This document shows positions 8,944 through 17,306 of a stretch of DNA of 64,000 nucleotides, in pieces. The stretch is from JAGQVA01 sp033764335 (GTDB taxonomy: Bacteria > Bacteroidota > Bacteroidia > J057). The position numbers were made by a program, and so were the translations under genes. Under the pieces are notes generated by a model. That model saw nothing but the letters and a program-made list of their open reading frames with translations, was not told the DNA's origin and searched no databases. Location: NCBI GenBank assembly GCA_033764335.1, contig JANRJC010000010.1, forward strand, positions 1 through 64,000. Reading direction: 5' to 3'. Numbering within the stretch: the first letter of the stretch is position 1; every line of letters starts with the position of its first letter.

Positions 8944-11886
8944 TTAGTTTTTATACAAATTAAATAAAGACAACGACCCGAAAATCGTAATATTAGGCTC
9001 CTGCGGCCCTTTTGCATACGACTTAGTAGCTTCCTTCACATTTCGCTGTACAAAAGATGTGAGTTTCAGGACATCAACCTCGTCAAAACTCATTAGCCCA
9101 TCCAACAAAACCTTGGTGAACGCGCCGTGCCCAAATTTCCGCAATTCAAAGGCCAATTTATCGGCAGAAGTTGCATTCAAAATCACTTGAGCGCGTTCGT
9201 TGATTGAAGTAAGTCTTTTAGAAAGCTCTCCGCTTTCAATCAGTTCCATACTATCGGCGCTTATTCTTCCGGCATGGCAGGCATCCGTCATGATTATCAA
9301 CTCAGATGGTAAAGCGGTAATCTCCTTGCCCAAATCAAGTAAAGAAACTGCGGTTTGTTCCAGATTTTTTGTGCTTGTATCGTGACTCAAAAAAAAGAAC
9401 TTCGAATCCTTTTTTAGTCCGTGACCGGCAAGAAAAATGAGTGCAACATCCTTACTAGATTTATTGTTTTTTTTCTTTTCCGCATCACGAGCTTTCACCT
9501 GATCAGCCAGCCATCTGACAGCATCGAGAATGCCCTGGCGGGTAGCTTTTTCATCAGTAAGGACTTTTGCAATAATATCCTGATAAACTTTTCCCTTTTG
9601 CTTTTCGAAGGCTTCGGCCACCTTGATGGCATCAACATGGGCAAAATCAAGGTTAGTGATTTTTTCCGTATCAGAGTTTTTATATTGGGAAACGCCAACG
9701 GTAAGAATATACAGATTGGGCTTTATTTCTTCTGTTTTCTCGTCATCTTCTTCAAAATCAAAGCCTCTGGTCTTCCAGTTTGAAGTGTCCACTTCAAAAT
9801 TCACTTCCACGGGATTACTCTTGGCAATCAGGCTTTCAGCCAGAATAGTAAACCGGTTTTCACCCGGAGACAAGGATACTTCGATACATTGGTAGGTCTC
9901 TATTTTCTCATCTTCTGCTTTCTTTTCAAACACAAAATCATCGTTCTTCAAAATCCATATTCTATTGATCGAATCCTTTTGAGCTTTGACCTCAAATTCG
10001 AGGTCAAAAACCGGTTCATCTGTTTGAATACTGTTTTTCAGCAGCAATTCGATTTTAGGCGGAAGGATTTCCTCAACTTTAGCAGAGGATGAGTGAGAGG
10101 CATTTTTCAAAGCTTCTTCTTCGCTGCCGGTCTCCAGAATTAATTTTATAATATCAGGGCGATAGAGGGTTTTGATAAACCGGTCGCTGTTAAACCAGAG
10201 GGCTTCTTCGGTTTCTCCCTGATTGACGATATAACCGATATGTTTGTCTCCATGCAGACTGGCATTGTAATAGCCATTTTTGCTCCATATCACCCATTCT
10301 CCATCACTGGACACAAAGAGGTTAAGCATGGGGTAAATTTCCCTTTGATTTTGTTTAAGCCCATTCAGATTCCAAATCTTTATTACCTGCTCCACTCCTC
10401 CTGTTACCAGCCAGTTATTTTCAGAAGCGATATCCCAAACTCTGTCGGCATGACCGATAAGATAGGAAATTGTATTTCCATCTTCATTATACACCCTTAC
10501 CTCTCCCCCTCGCCCGCCTGAAAGCACATATCCCTCATCGCTGAATCCAAATGCTTCATGGTAATACCATCCACCCGTTCGCCACATCCGGTAGTCATAT
10601 CCATCTTTTTTAAGGAACAAATCCCACTGGTCATTAGGATCAATAAAAAGAATTTTCTCGTCTTTAGAGGTAATTGCCCGATGAAAGGCGTCTTTCTCAG
10701 CAGGAGTTATCTTTTTGACTTCAAAATTTTCCAGATTAAAGTACGTTTCCAGCGGTGCATAATTATTTTGATCATTTTTAAAATCCTGGGTTTTACCAAA
10801 AGCAATTTTTTTACCCGATATACCCACGCCAAATATCGTACTACCTTTGGGTTTTATCTCCCCCAGAATTTCACCGGTCAACGCTTTCCAGATCATAATC
10901 TCCTTATGGTTTCCACCACAGGAGATCGCCGTTTCATTGTCGAGAAAAACGACTGCCTGCGTATCTGCATCGTGTTTTTCAAATGAATAACGCAAAGCAA
11001 AGTCATTTTCAACATCATAGATATTCACTTTTACAGGATCATTATCGGTGGTGATTTTCCCGCCTGCCAAAAGTAGCTTTCCATCCGGAGAAAAATCAAG
11101 ATCAGCAGCTCCCCCCTCGACAAGAATAGTCTTTTTCAGTTGCAGATTCCGATCAAAAACAAGTATATGCCGGGAATACCCGCAGGCAGCGATAAAATTT
11201 TCACTTACAGCCACATACTGGAGGCGATCTTTATCCACATACGACTGAAGTACTTTCTGTTGGTTTAAAGAATACAGGCTAACGGATTTGATATATTCAC
11301 TATAATCCGCATAAACGACATGATAATCACCGTCAACTTTGAAGATTTTGACAGCATTGGGTCTTTGAATGCCCTGATTGGTAATAATATGAGTCGGATG
11401 AGGAGAGGATTCCTTCAACACTTTTTCAACCTCCCAAATACGAATGGAATTATCTTCGGCACCTGTGGCGAGGTATTTCGAATCTTCACTGAAAGCCATC
11501 CCGTAAACCGCATTGGTATGACCGGGATGAAGTATCTTCAGCAGAGTACCTCTTACAAAGTCGTAAATCCGCACAATAACAGATCCCGCCGCATAAGGAG
11601 GATGCCCCCATCGGTCATTGTCTCCCACATAAACACTGACGGCCAAGTATTTATCATCTGCGGTCAGCGCCATAGCTTTGACTTCACCGGATACGCCTGG
11701 CCCAACCTGACCCAGAATTTTGCGGGATTCTTTTAGCGTTTTCACATCCCAGACCCGAATGGTTTTATCTTCACTGGAGGTAACTATTTGTTTCCCATCA
11801 GAGGTGAGCAGGAGTTCGGTGATACTACCGGTATGCCCCCCAGTTTCAATTTTGAGAATAGTTTTGGGGTGATTTATATCAGACAT
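8944..11886 (-). CDS. WD40 propeller - caspase (peptidase C14) protein
   Basis: A 980-residue, apparently cytoplasmic protein. The ATG at 11886 (MSDINHPKT) is preferred to the one 26 codons upstream because the beta propeller starts directly after it. WD40 repeats occupy most of the first ~560 residues (for example GHTGSITELLLTSDGKQ, GHTNAVYGMAFSEDSKYLA, GHADRVWDIA). They are followed by the WVIWSKNGYYNASLHGDKHI linker domain usual in bacterial WD40-caspases, then an Ig-like segment. The C-terminal ~260 residues form a caspase fold with the catalytic dyad His822 (LAGHG) and Cys870 (TDACHAG). Such proteins probably couple ligand sensing by the propeller to proteolysis. It appears to be a single-gene unit. 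Confidence 0.88.
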   Translation of the reverse strand: MSDINHPKTILKIETGGHTGSITELLLTSDGKQIVTSSEDKTIRVWDVKTLKESRKILGQVGPGVSGEVKAMALTADDKYLAVSVYVGDNDRWGHPPYAAGSVIVRIYDFVRGTLLKILHPGHTNAVYGMAFSEDSKYLATGAEDNSIRIWEVEKVLKESSPHPTHIITNQGIQRPNAVKIFKVDGDYHVVYADYSEYIKSVSLYSLNQQKVLQSYVDKDRLQYVAVSENFIAACGYSRHILVFDRNLQLKKTILVEGGAADLDFSPDGKLLLAGGKITTDNDPVKVNIYDVENDFALRYSFEKHDADTQAVVFLDNETAISCGGNHKEIMIWKALTGEILGEIKPKGSTIFGVGISGKKIAFGKTQDFKNDQNNYAPLETYFNLENFEVKKITPAEKDAFHRAITSKDEKILFIDPNDQWDLFLKKDGYDYRMWRTGGWYYHEAFGFSDEGYVLSGGRGGEVRVYNEDGNTISYLIGHADRVWDIASENNWLVTGGVEQVIKIWNLNGLKQNQREIYPMLNLFVSSDGEWVIWSKNGYYNASLHGDKHIGYIVNQGETEEALWFNSDRFIKTLYRPDIIKLILETGSEEEALKNASHSSSAKVEEILPPKIELLLKNSIQTDEPVFDLEFEVKAQKDSINRIWILKNDDFVFEKKAEDEKIETYQCIEVSLSPGENRFTILAESLIAKSNPVEVNFEVDTSNWKTRGFDFEEDDEKTEEIKPNLYILTVGVSQYKNSDTEKITNLDFAHVDAIKVAEAFEKQKGKVYQDIIAKVLTDEKATRQGILDAVRWLADQVKARDAEKKKNNKSSKDVALIFLAGHGLKKDSKFFFLSHDTSTKNLEQTAVSLLDLGKEITALPSELIIMTDACHAGRISADSMELIESGELSKRLTSINERAQVILNATSADKLAFELRKFGHGAFTKVLLDGLMSFDEVDVLKLTSFVQRNVKEATKSYAKGPQEPNITIFGSLSLFNLYKN

Positions 11887-11995
11887 GAAGATCGGAATTA
11901 GGATTGGGGAGGAAAAACCAAGGTACTTTTGATTGTTGATTAATCCAAGAAATAAAAATACCATTCAAGCATCAAATCTGTCAGTACAAAAAACA

Positions 11996-12032
11996 AATAA
12001 CCCTCTGACAAATTGATTATCAGAGGGTTATT
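11996..12032 (-). terminator. Terminator of the tmRNA gene
   Basis: A 13-bp perfect stem (AATAACCCTCTGA / TCAGAGGGTTATT) with an 11-nt loop lies 12 bp past the 3' end of the tmRNA. On the minus strand it is followed by TTTGTTTTTTGT. Confidence 0.85.
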
Positions 12033-12043
12033 CCTTTAAGTTG

Positions 12044-12412
12044 TGGAGACGGAGGGAGTCGAACCCTCGTCCGGAGAAAGCAGACATAGAGCCTTCTACA
12101 TGCTTAGTTGTTCTTTGTTACTCGTCAGGATACCCGAACAACGGGGGCGTGCCTGATGAGTTTGCTCCTTGTCTTAAGCTGTGCCCGAAGCGATTCACAG
12201 CAGCAACCTGTCGGGGTTGATGTGCCTTCCATATAGAAACCTGACAGATAAAAGTTTCCGGAAAACATCTCAGTGCTTAGTCTAACTAGGCAGCGAGAGC
12301 GTAATTTCTTTCGCCATTTATGGTTCGCAGAAGTGGATTTAAGTGGTTCTCCTACAGCCCACTGCATGCTTATACTTTACATTTACCGACCCGTCAATTC
12401 CGTGTCGTCCCC
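12044..12412 (-). ncRNA. ssrA: tmRNA (transfer-messenger RNA)
   Basis: The 5' end GGGGACG (12412-12406) pairs over seven positions with CGTCTCC near the 3' end (12051-12045), giving the tRNA-like acceptor stem. The T arm (GAGGGTTCGACTCCCTC) is intact. The tag reading frame is clear at 12315-12286: GGC GAA AGA AAT TAC GCT CTC GCT GCC TAG, encoding GERNYALAA, close to the Bacteroidota type ending in NYALAA. The discriminator A is followed by CAA, so CCA is not encoded and must be added after transcription. It rescues stalled ribosomes with SmpB. The length is about 369 nt. Confidence 0.95.
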
Positions 12413-12517
12413 ATTTCAAAATAACTTGCTGTTACCAGCGACTACTTAATACGAATACAAATATAAGAGGTTTCAAAAAAAATAAATCCTTACTCGTTGA
12501 ACCCCCTTCCGTCGGGC

Positions 12518-12600
12518 GTCCCCCTTACAAGGGGGACTGACGGGCCACCTAGTATATAATAACCATTAACCATTAACCATTGACAATTAACCATTAATCA
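12518..12600. repeat. Hairpin plus TTAACCA heptamer array
   Basis: A perfect 9-bp inverted repeat (GTCCCCCTT-AC-AAGGGGGAC, 12518-12537) is followed by a short tandem array of TTAACCA-type heptamers (about 12558-12600) that ends at the stop codon of the DUF1573 gene. A related heptamer array is at 25201-25243. The stretch between tmRNA and this array is otherwise empty. Confidence 0.6.
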
Positions 12601-13713
12601 CTGGCTTCCCGCTGCCGGACCGGCGTTTTCAATGTGAAAAGGGTCTTTCTCTACTTCCACTTTGAGCCGAAGGATGACGGTCGGGCTATCCGGGTCATTG
12701 GAGCGAACCGTGATGGTTTTGGTTTGGGCACCGCTGCGGCCCCGCGAATCGAAAGTTGCCACAATCTCGGAAGTGCCACCCCCGGGAATGATCATATCTT
12801 TTGGCGCCGTGGCGGTACAGCCACAGGAAGCTTTTACCGACTCAATCACCAGATCGTTTGTGCCTGTATTTTTGAACTTGTAGGCATAAACCACTTTTTC
12901 TCCGTCAATGACGGAGCCGCCATCGTACTCCATCGTCTCAAACGCGATATTGGGCATACGGTCCAATTCGGCTTGCGAATAAACACGGTTGAGGTTTCCA
13001 TTTACCAGAAAAGATTTGGCGGCATTTTCGGCTTCATCGGTATAAACTACCACCGATTTGCTGAAAGTACCGGGAGTGATAAATTTATCTCCGTCAATAT
13101 GTATGCTAATTGTGGTTTTTTCGCCCGGGATGAGTTCCGTTTTACCCGGAGTTACTTCAAACATCATTTCTTTCTCGTAACGACCGGTAAAAGTGATTTT
13201 GTGAGGGCTTACATTCTTCACCTGAATTTCAAGCGTTTTATCCGCATCCGAATTTAAGGTACCAATACTGTGATTGATTTTATCGAAGGAAAGCCCGCCG
13301 ATGTTGTGCGCAAAGGCGATAAAATCTTCACCGCCTGCGGGTTGTTCCACGTTGCCTTTGATATAGAGGATTACGGGTTTTGCAAGGGTGTCGTAAGTAA
13401 CCGTTACCGTTTTGGTAAAAGGCCCTACCCTACTGGTGTTGTATTCCACATTAATTTCACCGGTTTTACCGGGAGCTACCGATTCTTTTGTCCAGGAAGG
13501 CGTGGTGCATCCGCAGGAAGCTTTTACACGGCTGAGCACAACCGGTGCTTCGGAAGTATTGGTGAACTTAAAAGAATAAACCGCCGGAGCGTCTTTAGCC
13601 AGGTTGCCAAAGTCGTGGGTGGTTTTTTCAAATTTTATTTTGCTATCCTCCTGAGCGTAGGACAGAACAGAAAAAAACAAAACAAAAAGCAGTGTGATGG
13701 TCCGGGTTTTCAT
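12598..13713 (-). CDS. Exported protein with DUF1573 (Ig-like) domains
   Basis: A secreted or periplasmic protein of 371 residues. The ATG at 13713 gives the signal peptide MKTRTITLLF...LSYAQ. Two DUF1573 domains are evident, each with the family hallmark KASCGCT followed by IPGG/APGK and a beta-rich FTKTVTV or TKTITVRSNDP stretch; an Ig-like middle domain separates them. DUF1573 proteins are abundant in Bacteroidota envelopes and have no settled function. The gene is followed by a heptamer repeat array rather than another gene, and precedes a tail-to-head membrane protein gene on the same strand 43 bp away. Confidence 0.85.
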   Translation of the reverse strand: MKTRTITLLFVLFFSVLSYAQEDSKIKFEKTTHDFGNLAKDAPAVYSFKFTNTSEAPVVLSRVKASCGCTTPSWTKESVAPGKTGEINVEYNTSRVGPFTKTVTVTYDTLAKPVILYIKGNVEQPAGGEDFIAFAHNIGGLSFDKINHSIGTLNSDADKTLEIQVKNVSPHKITFTGRYEKEMMFEVTPGKTELIPGEKTTISIHIDGDKFITPGTFSKSVVVYTDEAENAAKSFLVNGNLNRVYSQAELDRMPNIAFETMEYDGGSVIDGEKVVYAYKFKNTGTNDLVIESVKASCGCTATAPKDMIIPGGGTSEIVATFDSRGRSGAQTKTITVRSNDPDSPTVILRLKVEVEKDPFHIENAGPAAGSQ

Positions 13714-13756
13714 AACAAACAAGATTATTACCGGACAAATATACATTTTTTACCAA

Positions 13757-15430
13757 TTAATTTTGTTCCTTTTCTATCGAAAACATTAAACCATACAAGG
13801 TTATTCCATTGTGGGAAAGGAGTTGTACCGGTGGTTGGGTCGGAATGGCGAATCGTTTCAGGTCAGATTTTCGGATACTGCCGCCGGTTCTGACCAGAAT
13901 TTCAACCGGGCCTCTTACCGAGGCCGTCGTATCCGTCAGTTTTTCAAACGGTATAATGCCTGCTCCTGCCCATGCGGCAACCACTGCCTCATCCTGCTCC
14001 CAAAACTCCTTGCCCGAAGCAAAAACCAGAGGAACAGACCTGTTTTCCTTTTGTCGTTTTACATATTCATACACCTCCGTAAAAAACTGTTCGCCGGGAT
14101 CGTGGCGGGTTTCTCTTGTATCTTTTTTTACAAATCGGGTATAATAGCGGTAGGATTTATGCCCGACACTAAACAAAAGGGCTGCCAGTAAAAAAAAACG
14201 AAGTGCTGAACGGCCCAGTCGGCTGGTATCGTGATCCAGAAAGCGCACAAGCAGAAATAGGGCAAAAGCCACGAGTAATGGAGCATAATATCGGGTTTCC
14301 TCCACATAAGTCCAGGTATTTCCGGAATAAACTTCTACCGGATTGAGGAAAGATAATAAAGACAAAAAGCCGATAACGATCAGCAATACAACCAGAAACA
14401 TCGCCGTAAGCAAACCACTTACCGGTCTTGCAAGAGGTTTTGACTGAATAAAGTCTTTTCCGTATTGGCTCCACATCCTTATCGGAAACAGCAACAAAGC
14501 CACCGAGGAAACCACAAACAGCAGCCGAAGGCTCACCAATGCCGCCCGATCTCGTATGCCCAGCTTTAGAATCAGGGCATCTCCTCCGATAAAAAACAAA
14601 GATTTAAGGGGAAATGCCGTCATTTTCAGCAGATTTTCCGGAAAAAAGCGGCGACCCGAAGCCATTTCCGTCAGGCCTCCGGCCTGACTGTGGGATGGGC
14701 TTAAGGCCCACCATAAAACGACCATTAATCCCAGCCCCACCAAGGTTACTCCCAAAGCCCGCTTTTTTCTTTCGGATCCCTGATTCCAACGGGAAATACA
14801 CAAAATGACTGGTCCGACGATTACCAGAGGTATATAGGCATATCGAAACCAGCCGGCCAGCATAAAACCGGCAAAGGCAGCGGTTATCCACCGAAGGTCG
14901 AGGTTATCGCTCAACGTCCCTTTCACCCAGGCACCCGTGGCTAGTAAAAAAAAACCCAAGGCAATCTCCTCACTGGCTGTCGTAAAGTGAAAAGGAGTAA
15001 AAGAAAATACCCAGAAAATAAACAACAAAGGATAAACTAAGGCTGAAATCTCTTTTCGGAGAAGATTTAACAAAAAGTGTGTACCGGCGAAAACCAGAAT
15101 AACGCCCAGATATTCCAGCAATTCTGCGGTAAAAAAAATCTTTCCCCAGTCCTTTTCCGATCCGCCAATCAACCGATAAACCACTCCCGCGAGATAAGAA
15201 TATCCCGGCGGCCAGCCGTGCAGGGGAAGATAGATTACCTGTGTGAGATCGGTGGCGGAAACCGAAGGAACCGTCAACCCTTTTCCCTGAAGCCAATTGA
15301 GGGAGGCCAGAATCTGCTGATTACGGTCGGAGCCGGAGTAAGTAAAAAACACTCGGACATGGAGCAACTGGCTGAGGAGTGCAGCCCAGAAAACAACAGA
15401 TCGGAAATAGGGTCTGTAAAACAATTTCAT
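13757..15430 (-). CDS. Polytopic membrane protein, possible GT39/ArnT-like fold
   Basis: An integral membrane protein of 557 residues with about ten hydrophobic segments, an early long periplasmic loop (SGSDRNQQILASLNWLQGKG, LPLHGWPPGYSYLAG) and a soluble C-terminal ~110 residues. The early loop with an acidic residue, followed by a P-rich PPGYS motif and alternating helices, resembles polyprenyl-phosphate-sugar glycosyltransferases (GT-C), but I see no decisive signature. It may glycosylate lipid or protein on the periplasmic side. It lies upstream of the DUF1573 gene and may be cotranscribed with it. Confidence 0.6.
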   Translation of the reverse strand: MKLFYRPYFRSVVFWAALLSQLLHVRVFFTYSGSDRNQQILASLNWLQGKGLTVPSVSATDLTQVIYLPLHGWPPGYSYLAGVVYRLIGGSEKDWGKIFFTAELLEYLGVILVFAGTHFLLNLLRKEISALVYPLLFIFWVFSFTPFHFTTASEEIALGFFLLATGAWVKGTLSDNLDLRWITAAFAGFMLAGWFRYAYIPLVIVGPVILCISRWNQGSERKKRALGVTLVGLGLMVVLWWALSPSHSQAGGLTEMASGRRFFPENLLKMTAFPLKSLFFIGGDALILKLGIRDRAALVSLRLLFVVSSVALLLFPIRMWSQYGKDFIQSKPLARPVSGLLTAMFLVVLLIVIGFLSLLSFLNPVEVYSGNTWTYVEETRYYAPLLVAFALFLLVRFLDHDTSRLGRSALRFFLLAALLFSVGHKSYRYYTRFVKKDTRETRHDPGEQFFTEVYEYVKRQKENRSVPLVFASGKEFWEQDEAVVAAWAGAGIIPFEKLTDTTASVRGPVEILVRTGGSIRKSDLKRFAIPTQPPVQLLSHNGITLYGLMFSIEKEQN

Positions 15431-15569
15431 CCGGTCAGCATTGATTCCTAGACAATATAAGTGATTTTATCCGATTTCTAACACATGTCATATTCCCCCA
15501 AGGGCAGGTAAAAAAGCAACACTTATCGGCTTTATTTTCGGTACAACAAAATTAAAAGTCTGCCGGATT

Positions 15570-16382
15570 ATGAAAGCTATCACAATTTTTAGCGGGGTCT
15601 TTATGGGCCTTGCGCCACTATTCAGCATTGCTCAGAGTGAATATTCCTACGTCGGTGATATTGGGGTAAATATCCAGACCCAAATGAGGGACTCTTGGGA
15701 ACTTACCGGAAATATGACGGTACTTCGCACCGTTTGGCGCAGTGAAACCGACGCGCCGGAAATGGTTTTTTATTCACCCGAAAACACATACGACCAACTC
15801 CTCGCCCTTGAGGTCGAAAATCTCCGCATACCGGATGTGCCTCTTGCCGATTTTTCGGCTGCAATGGAAGGAAATCAGGCAACGATCCAATGGGCAACTC
15901 CGGTAGCGTCCGACATTCGGGCATTTGGGGTGGAAAGAAGCCGGGATGGAAATACCTGGGAAAAAATTGGCGAAGTCCCTGTCAAAAACCGGGAAGAGAA
16001 TCTTTCCGATTTTTCATTTACCGATGCCTCGCCTTCCAGCGGCACCAATTACTACCGACTAAGACAGGAAAACACCCGAAAAAAAGCCGGTTTTAGCGAG
16101 GTACTTGCGTTGGAGAACCTGCACAATGGCTGGCATGTAACTTATCTTTTCCCCAATCCTCTGATATTCGGAACGGCCATTGAACTAAACCTTTATGAGC
16201 CGGCCCGTGTTCACATCGCTATTGATGATCCGGAAGGCAATTCGTTGGGAAATGTCTATTCGCAATACACCAGCATGGGCAATCACCAGATTGAACTCCA
16301 GATGGACCATTTGCCGAAAGGCGAATATATCTGCCGAATATCCGTCGGCGACCATTTGGCCGTTCGACGTATCCAGAAATAA
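15570..16382 (+). CDS. Secreted protein with T9SS-type C-terminal sorting domain
   Basis: A 270-residue exported protein. The signal peptide MKAITIFSGVFMGLAPLFSIAQ is followed by an Ig/fibronectin-like stretch (residues ~95-175, including ATIQWATP, FGVERSRDGNTWEKIGEV and YYRLRQ). The C-terminal ~80 residues start YLFPNPL and end KGEYICRISVGDHLAVRRIQK, the pattern of a type A sorting domain recognised by the type IX secretion system and cleaved at the cell surface. What the protein does is unknown; residues 23-90 match nothing I recognise. It is convergent with the amidase gene, with only 9 bp between the stops. Confidence 0.75.
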   Translation: MKAITIFSGVFMGLAPLFSIAQSEYSYVGDIGVNIQTQMRDSWELTGNMTVLRTVWRSETDAPEMVFYSPENTYDQLLALEVENLRIPDVPLADFSAAMEGNQATIQWATPVASDIRAFGVERSRDGNTWEKIGEVPVKNREENLSDFSFTDASPSSGTNYYRLRQENTRKKAGFSEVLALENLHNGWHVTYLFPNPLIFGTAIELNLYEPARVHIAIDDPEGNSLGNVYSQYTSMGNHQIELQMDHLPKGEYICRISVGDHLAVRRIQK

Positions 16383-16391
16383 AAAACGTTT

Positions 16392-17174
16392 TTAGAACTC
16401 CATGTTGTAGGATTTGATTGCCCGGTAAATGCAACTGGCAATATAAATCTGGCCCGACTCACTCGCGAGAAAAGTTTCCTCTTCGTAATTGGTAATAAAA
16501 CCAGTTTCCGTGAGTAGAGCCGGCATCCCGGAAAGGTACAATACCACAAAAGGAGCCTGCTTTACGCCCCGGTCTTTTCTGCCGATGCGGCTGGAATATT
16601 GGTGTTGAATTTTTTCCGCCAGGCGGGTGCTTTCATTGCGGAATACGTTTTTCAGCAATTTGAAATAAATATAACCTTCGGGAGAACTCGGGTCAAAACC
16701 ACCGTACATATCCCCGTAATTGTCTTCAAAAAGGATCGCCTCATTTTCGGCGATGATGGTCTCGTAGTTTTCCTGCCCTTCATTAATCCCCAATACATAG
16801 GTTTCCGCTCCGTATTTGGTATTATTTTTTAAGGCATTGCAATGAATACTGATAAAAAAATCGCCTTGGTTGTCTTTGGCGACCTGGGCGCGTTTGTGTA
16901 AAGCAAGGAAAACATCCGTTTCACGGGTGAGAACCACCTTCAGTTCCGGCATACTCTCGTTTAATATGCGTTTGAGTTGAAGGGCTACACTCAGGGTAAT
17001 ATCTTTTTCGTGATAGCGGGAACCTACGGCTCCGGGATCTTTGCCGCCGTGCCCGGCATCAATAATTACTGTACGGATCGGGCCTTCACCCAAAGAGGGA
17101 GCCGGCAGGATAGAGGAGGAGGAAAAAAGACCGGAAATAAACAAGAAGCAAAGCCAAAAAAGGAATCTCTTCAT
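16392..17174 (-). CDS. N-acetylmuramoyl-L-alanine amidase (Amidase_3)
   Basis: A cell-wall hydrolase that cleaves the amide bond between MurNAc and the stem peptide. The ATG at 17174 gives the signal peptide MKRFLFWLCFLFISGLFSSS. The catalytic domain shows the zinc motifs VIIDAGHGGKDPGAVG (His), E in the YHEKDITL segment, the FISIHCNAL motif (His) and the closing LTETGFITNYEEE with the catalytic Glu. The length (260 residues) fits a single-domain AmiC-type enzyme without SPOR or AMIN domains. It is divergent from lptD, so the 130-bp interval holds both promoters. Confidence 0.92.
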   Translation of the reverse strand: MKRFLFWLCFLFISGLFSSSSILPAPSLGEGPIRTVIIDAGHGGKDPGAVGSRYHEKDITLSVALQLKRILNESMPELKVVLTRETDVFLALHKRAQVAKDNQGDFFISIHCNALKNNTKYGAETYVLGINEGQENYETIIAENEAILFEDNYGDMYGGFDPSSPEGYIYFKLLKNVFRNESTRLAEKIQHQYSSRIGRKDRGVKQAPFVVLYLSGMPALLTETGFITNYEEETFLASESGQIYIASCIYRAIKSYNMEF

Positions 17175-17246
17175 AGAGGGCGATTTTCTTACTGAGCCAA
17201 CCTTTTCTTTGGGAGGAAACACTATTGTGAGACGATTACAACATCG

Positions 17247-17268
17247 TTTTTGTTTTCCTGTATATTTG
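17247..17268 (+). promoter_or_regulatory. Candidate Bacteroidota-type promoter element for lptD
   Basis: TATATTTG at 17261-17268 matches the Bacteroidota -7 consensus TAnnTTTG exactly. A TTTTTG lies just upstream, but closer than the usual -33 spacing. It is about 40 bp upstream of the preferred TTG start. Confidence 0.35.
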
Positions 17269-17306
17269 CAACCCGAAAGGATCGTCAGAATACCAAAAAA
17301 AGAAGA

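Noticed and set aside
12125..12367. An 80-codon open frame on the minus strand
   Set aside because: It lies entirely inside the tmRNA gene.
12558..12600. CRISPR array
   Set aside because: The units are 7-bp tandem repeats without spacers; no spacer-repeat arrangement or cas gene was seen anywhere in the window.
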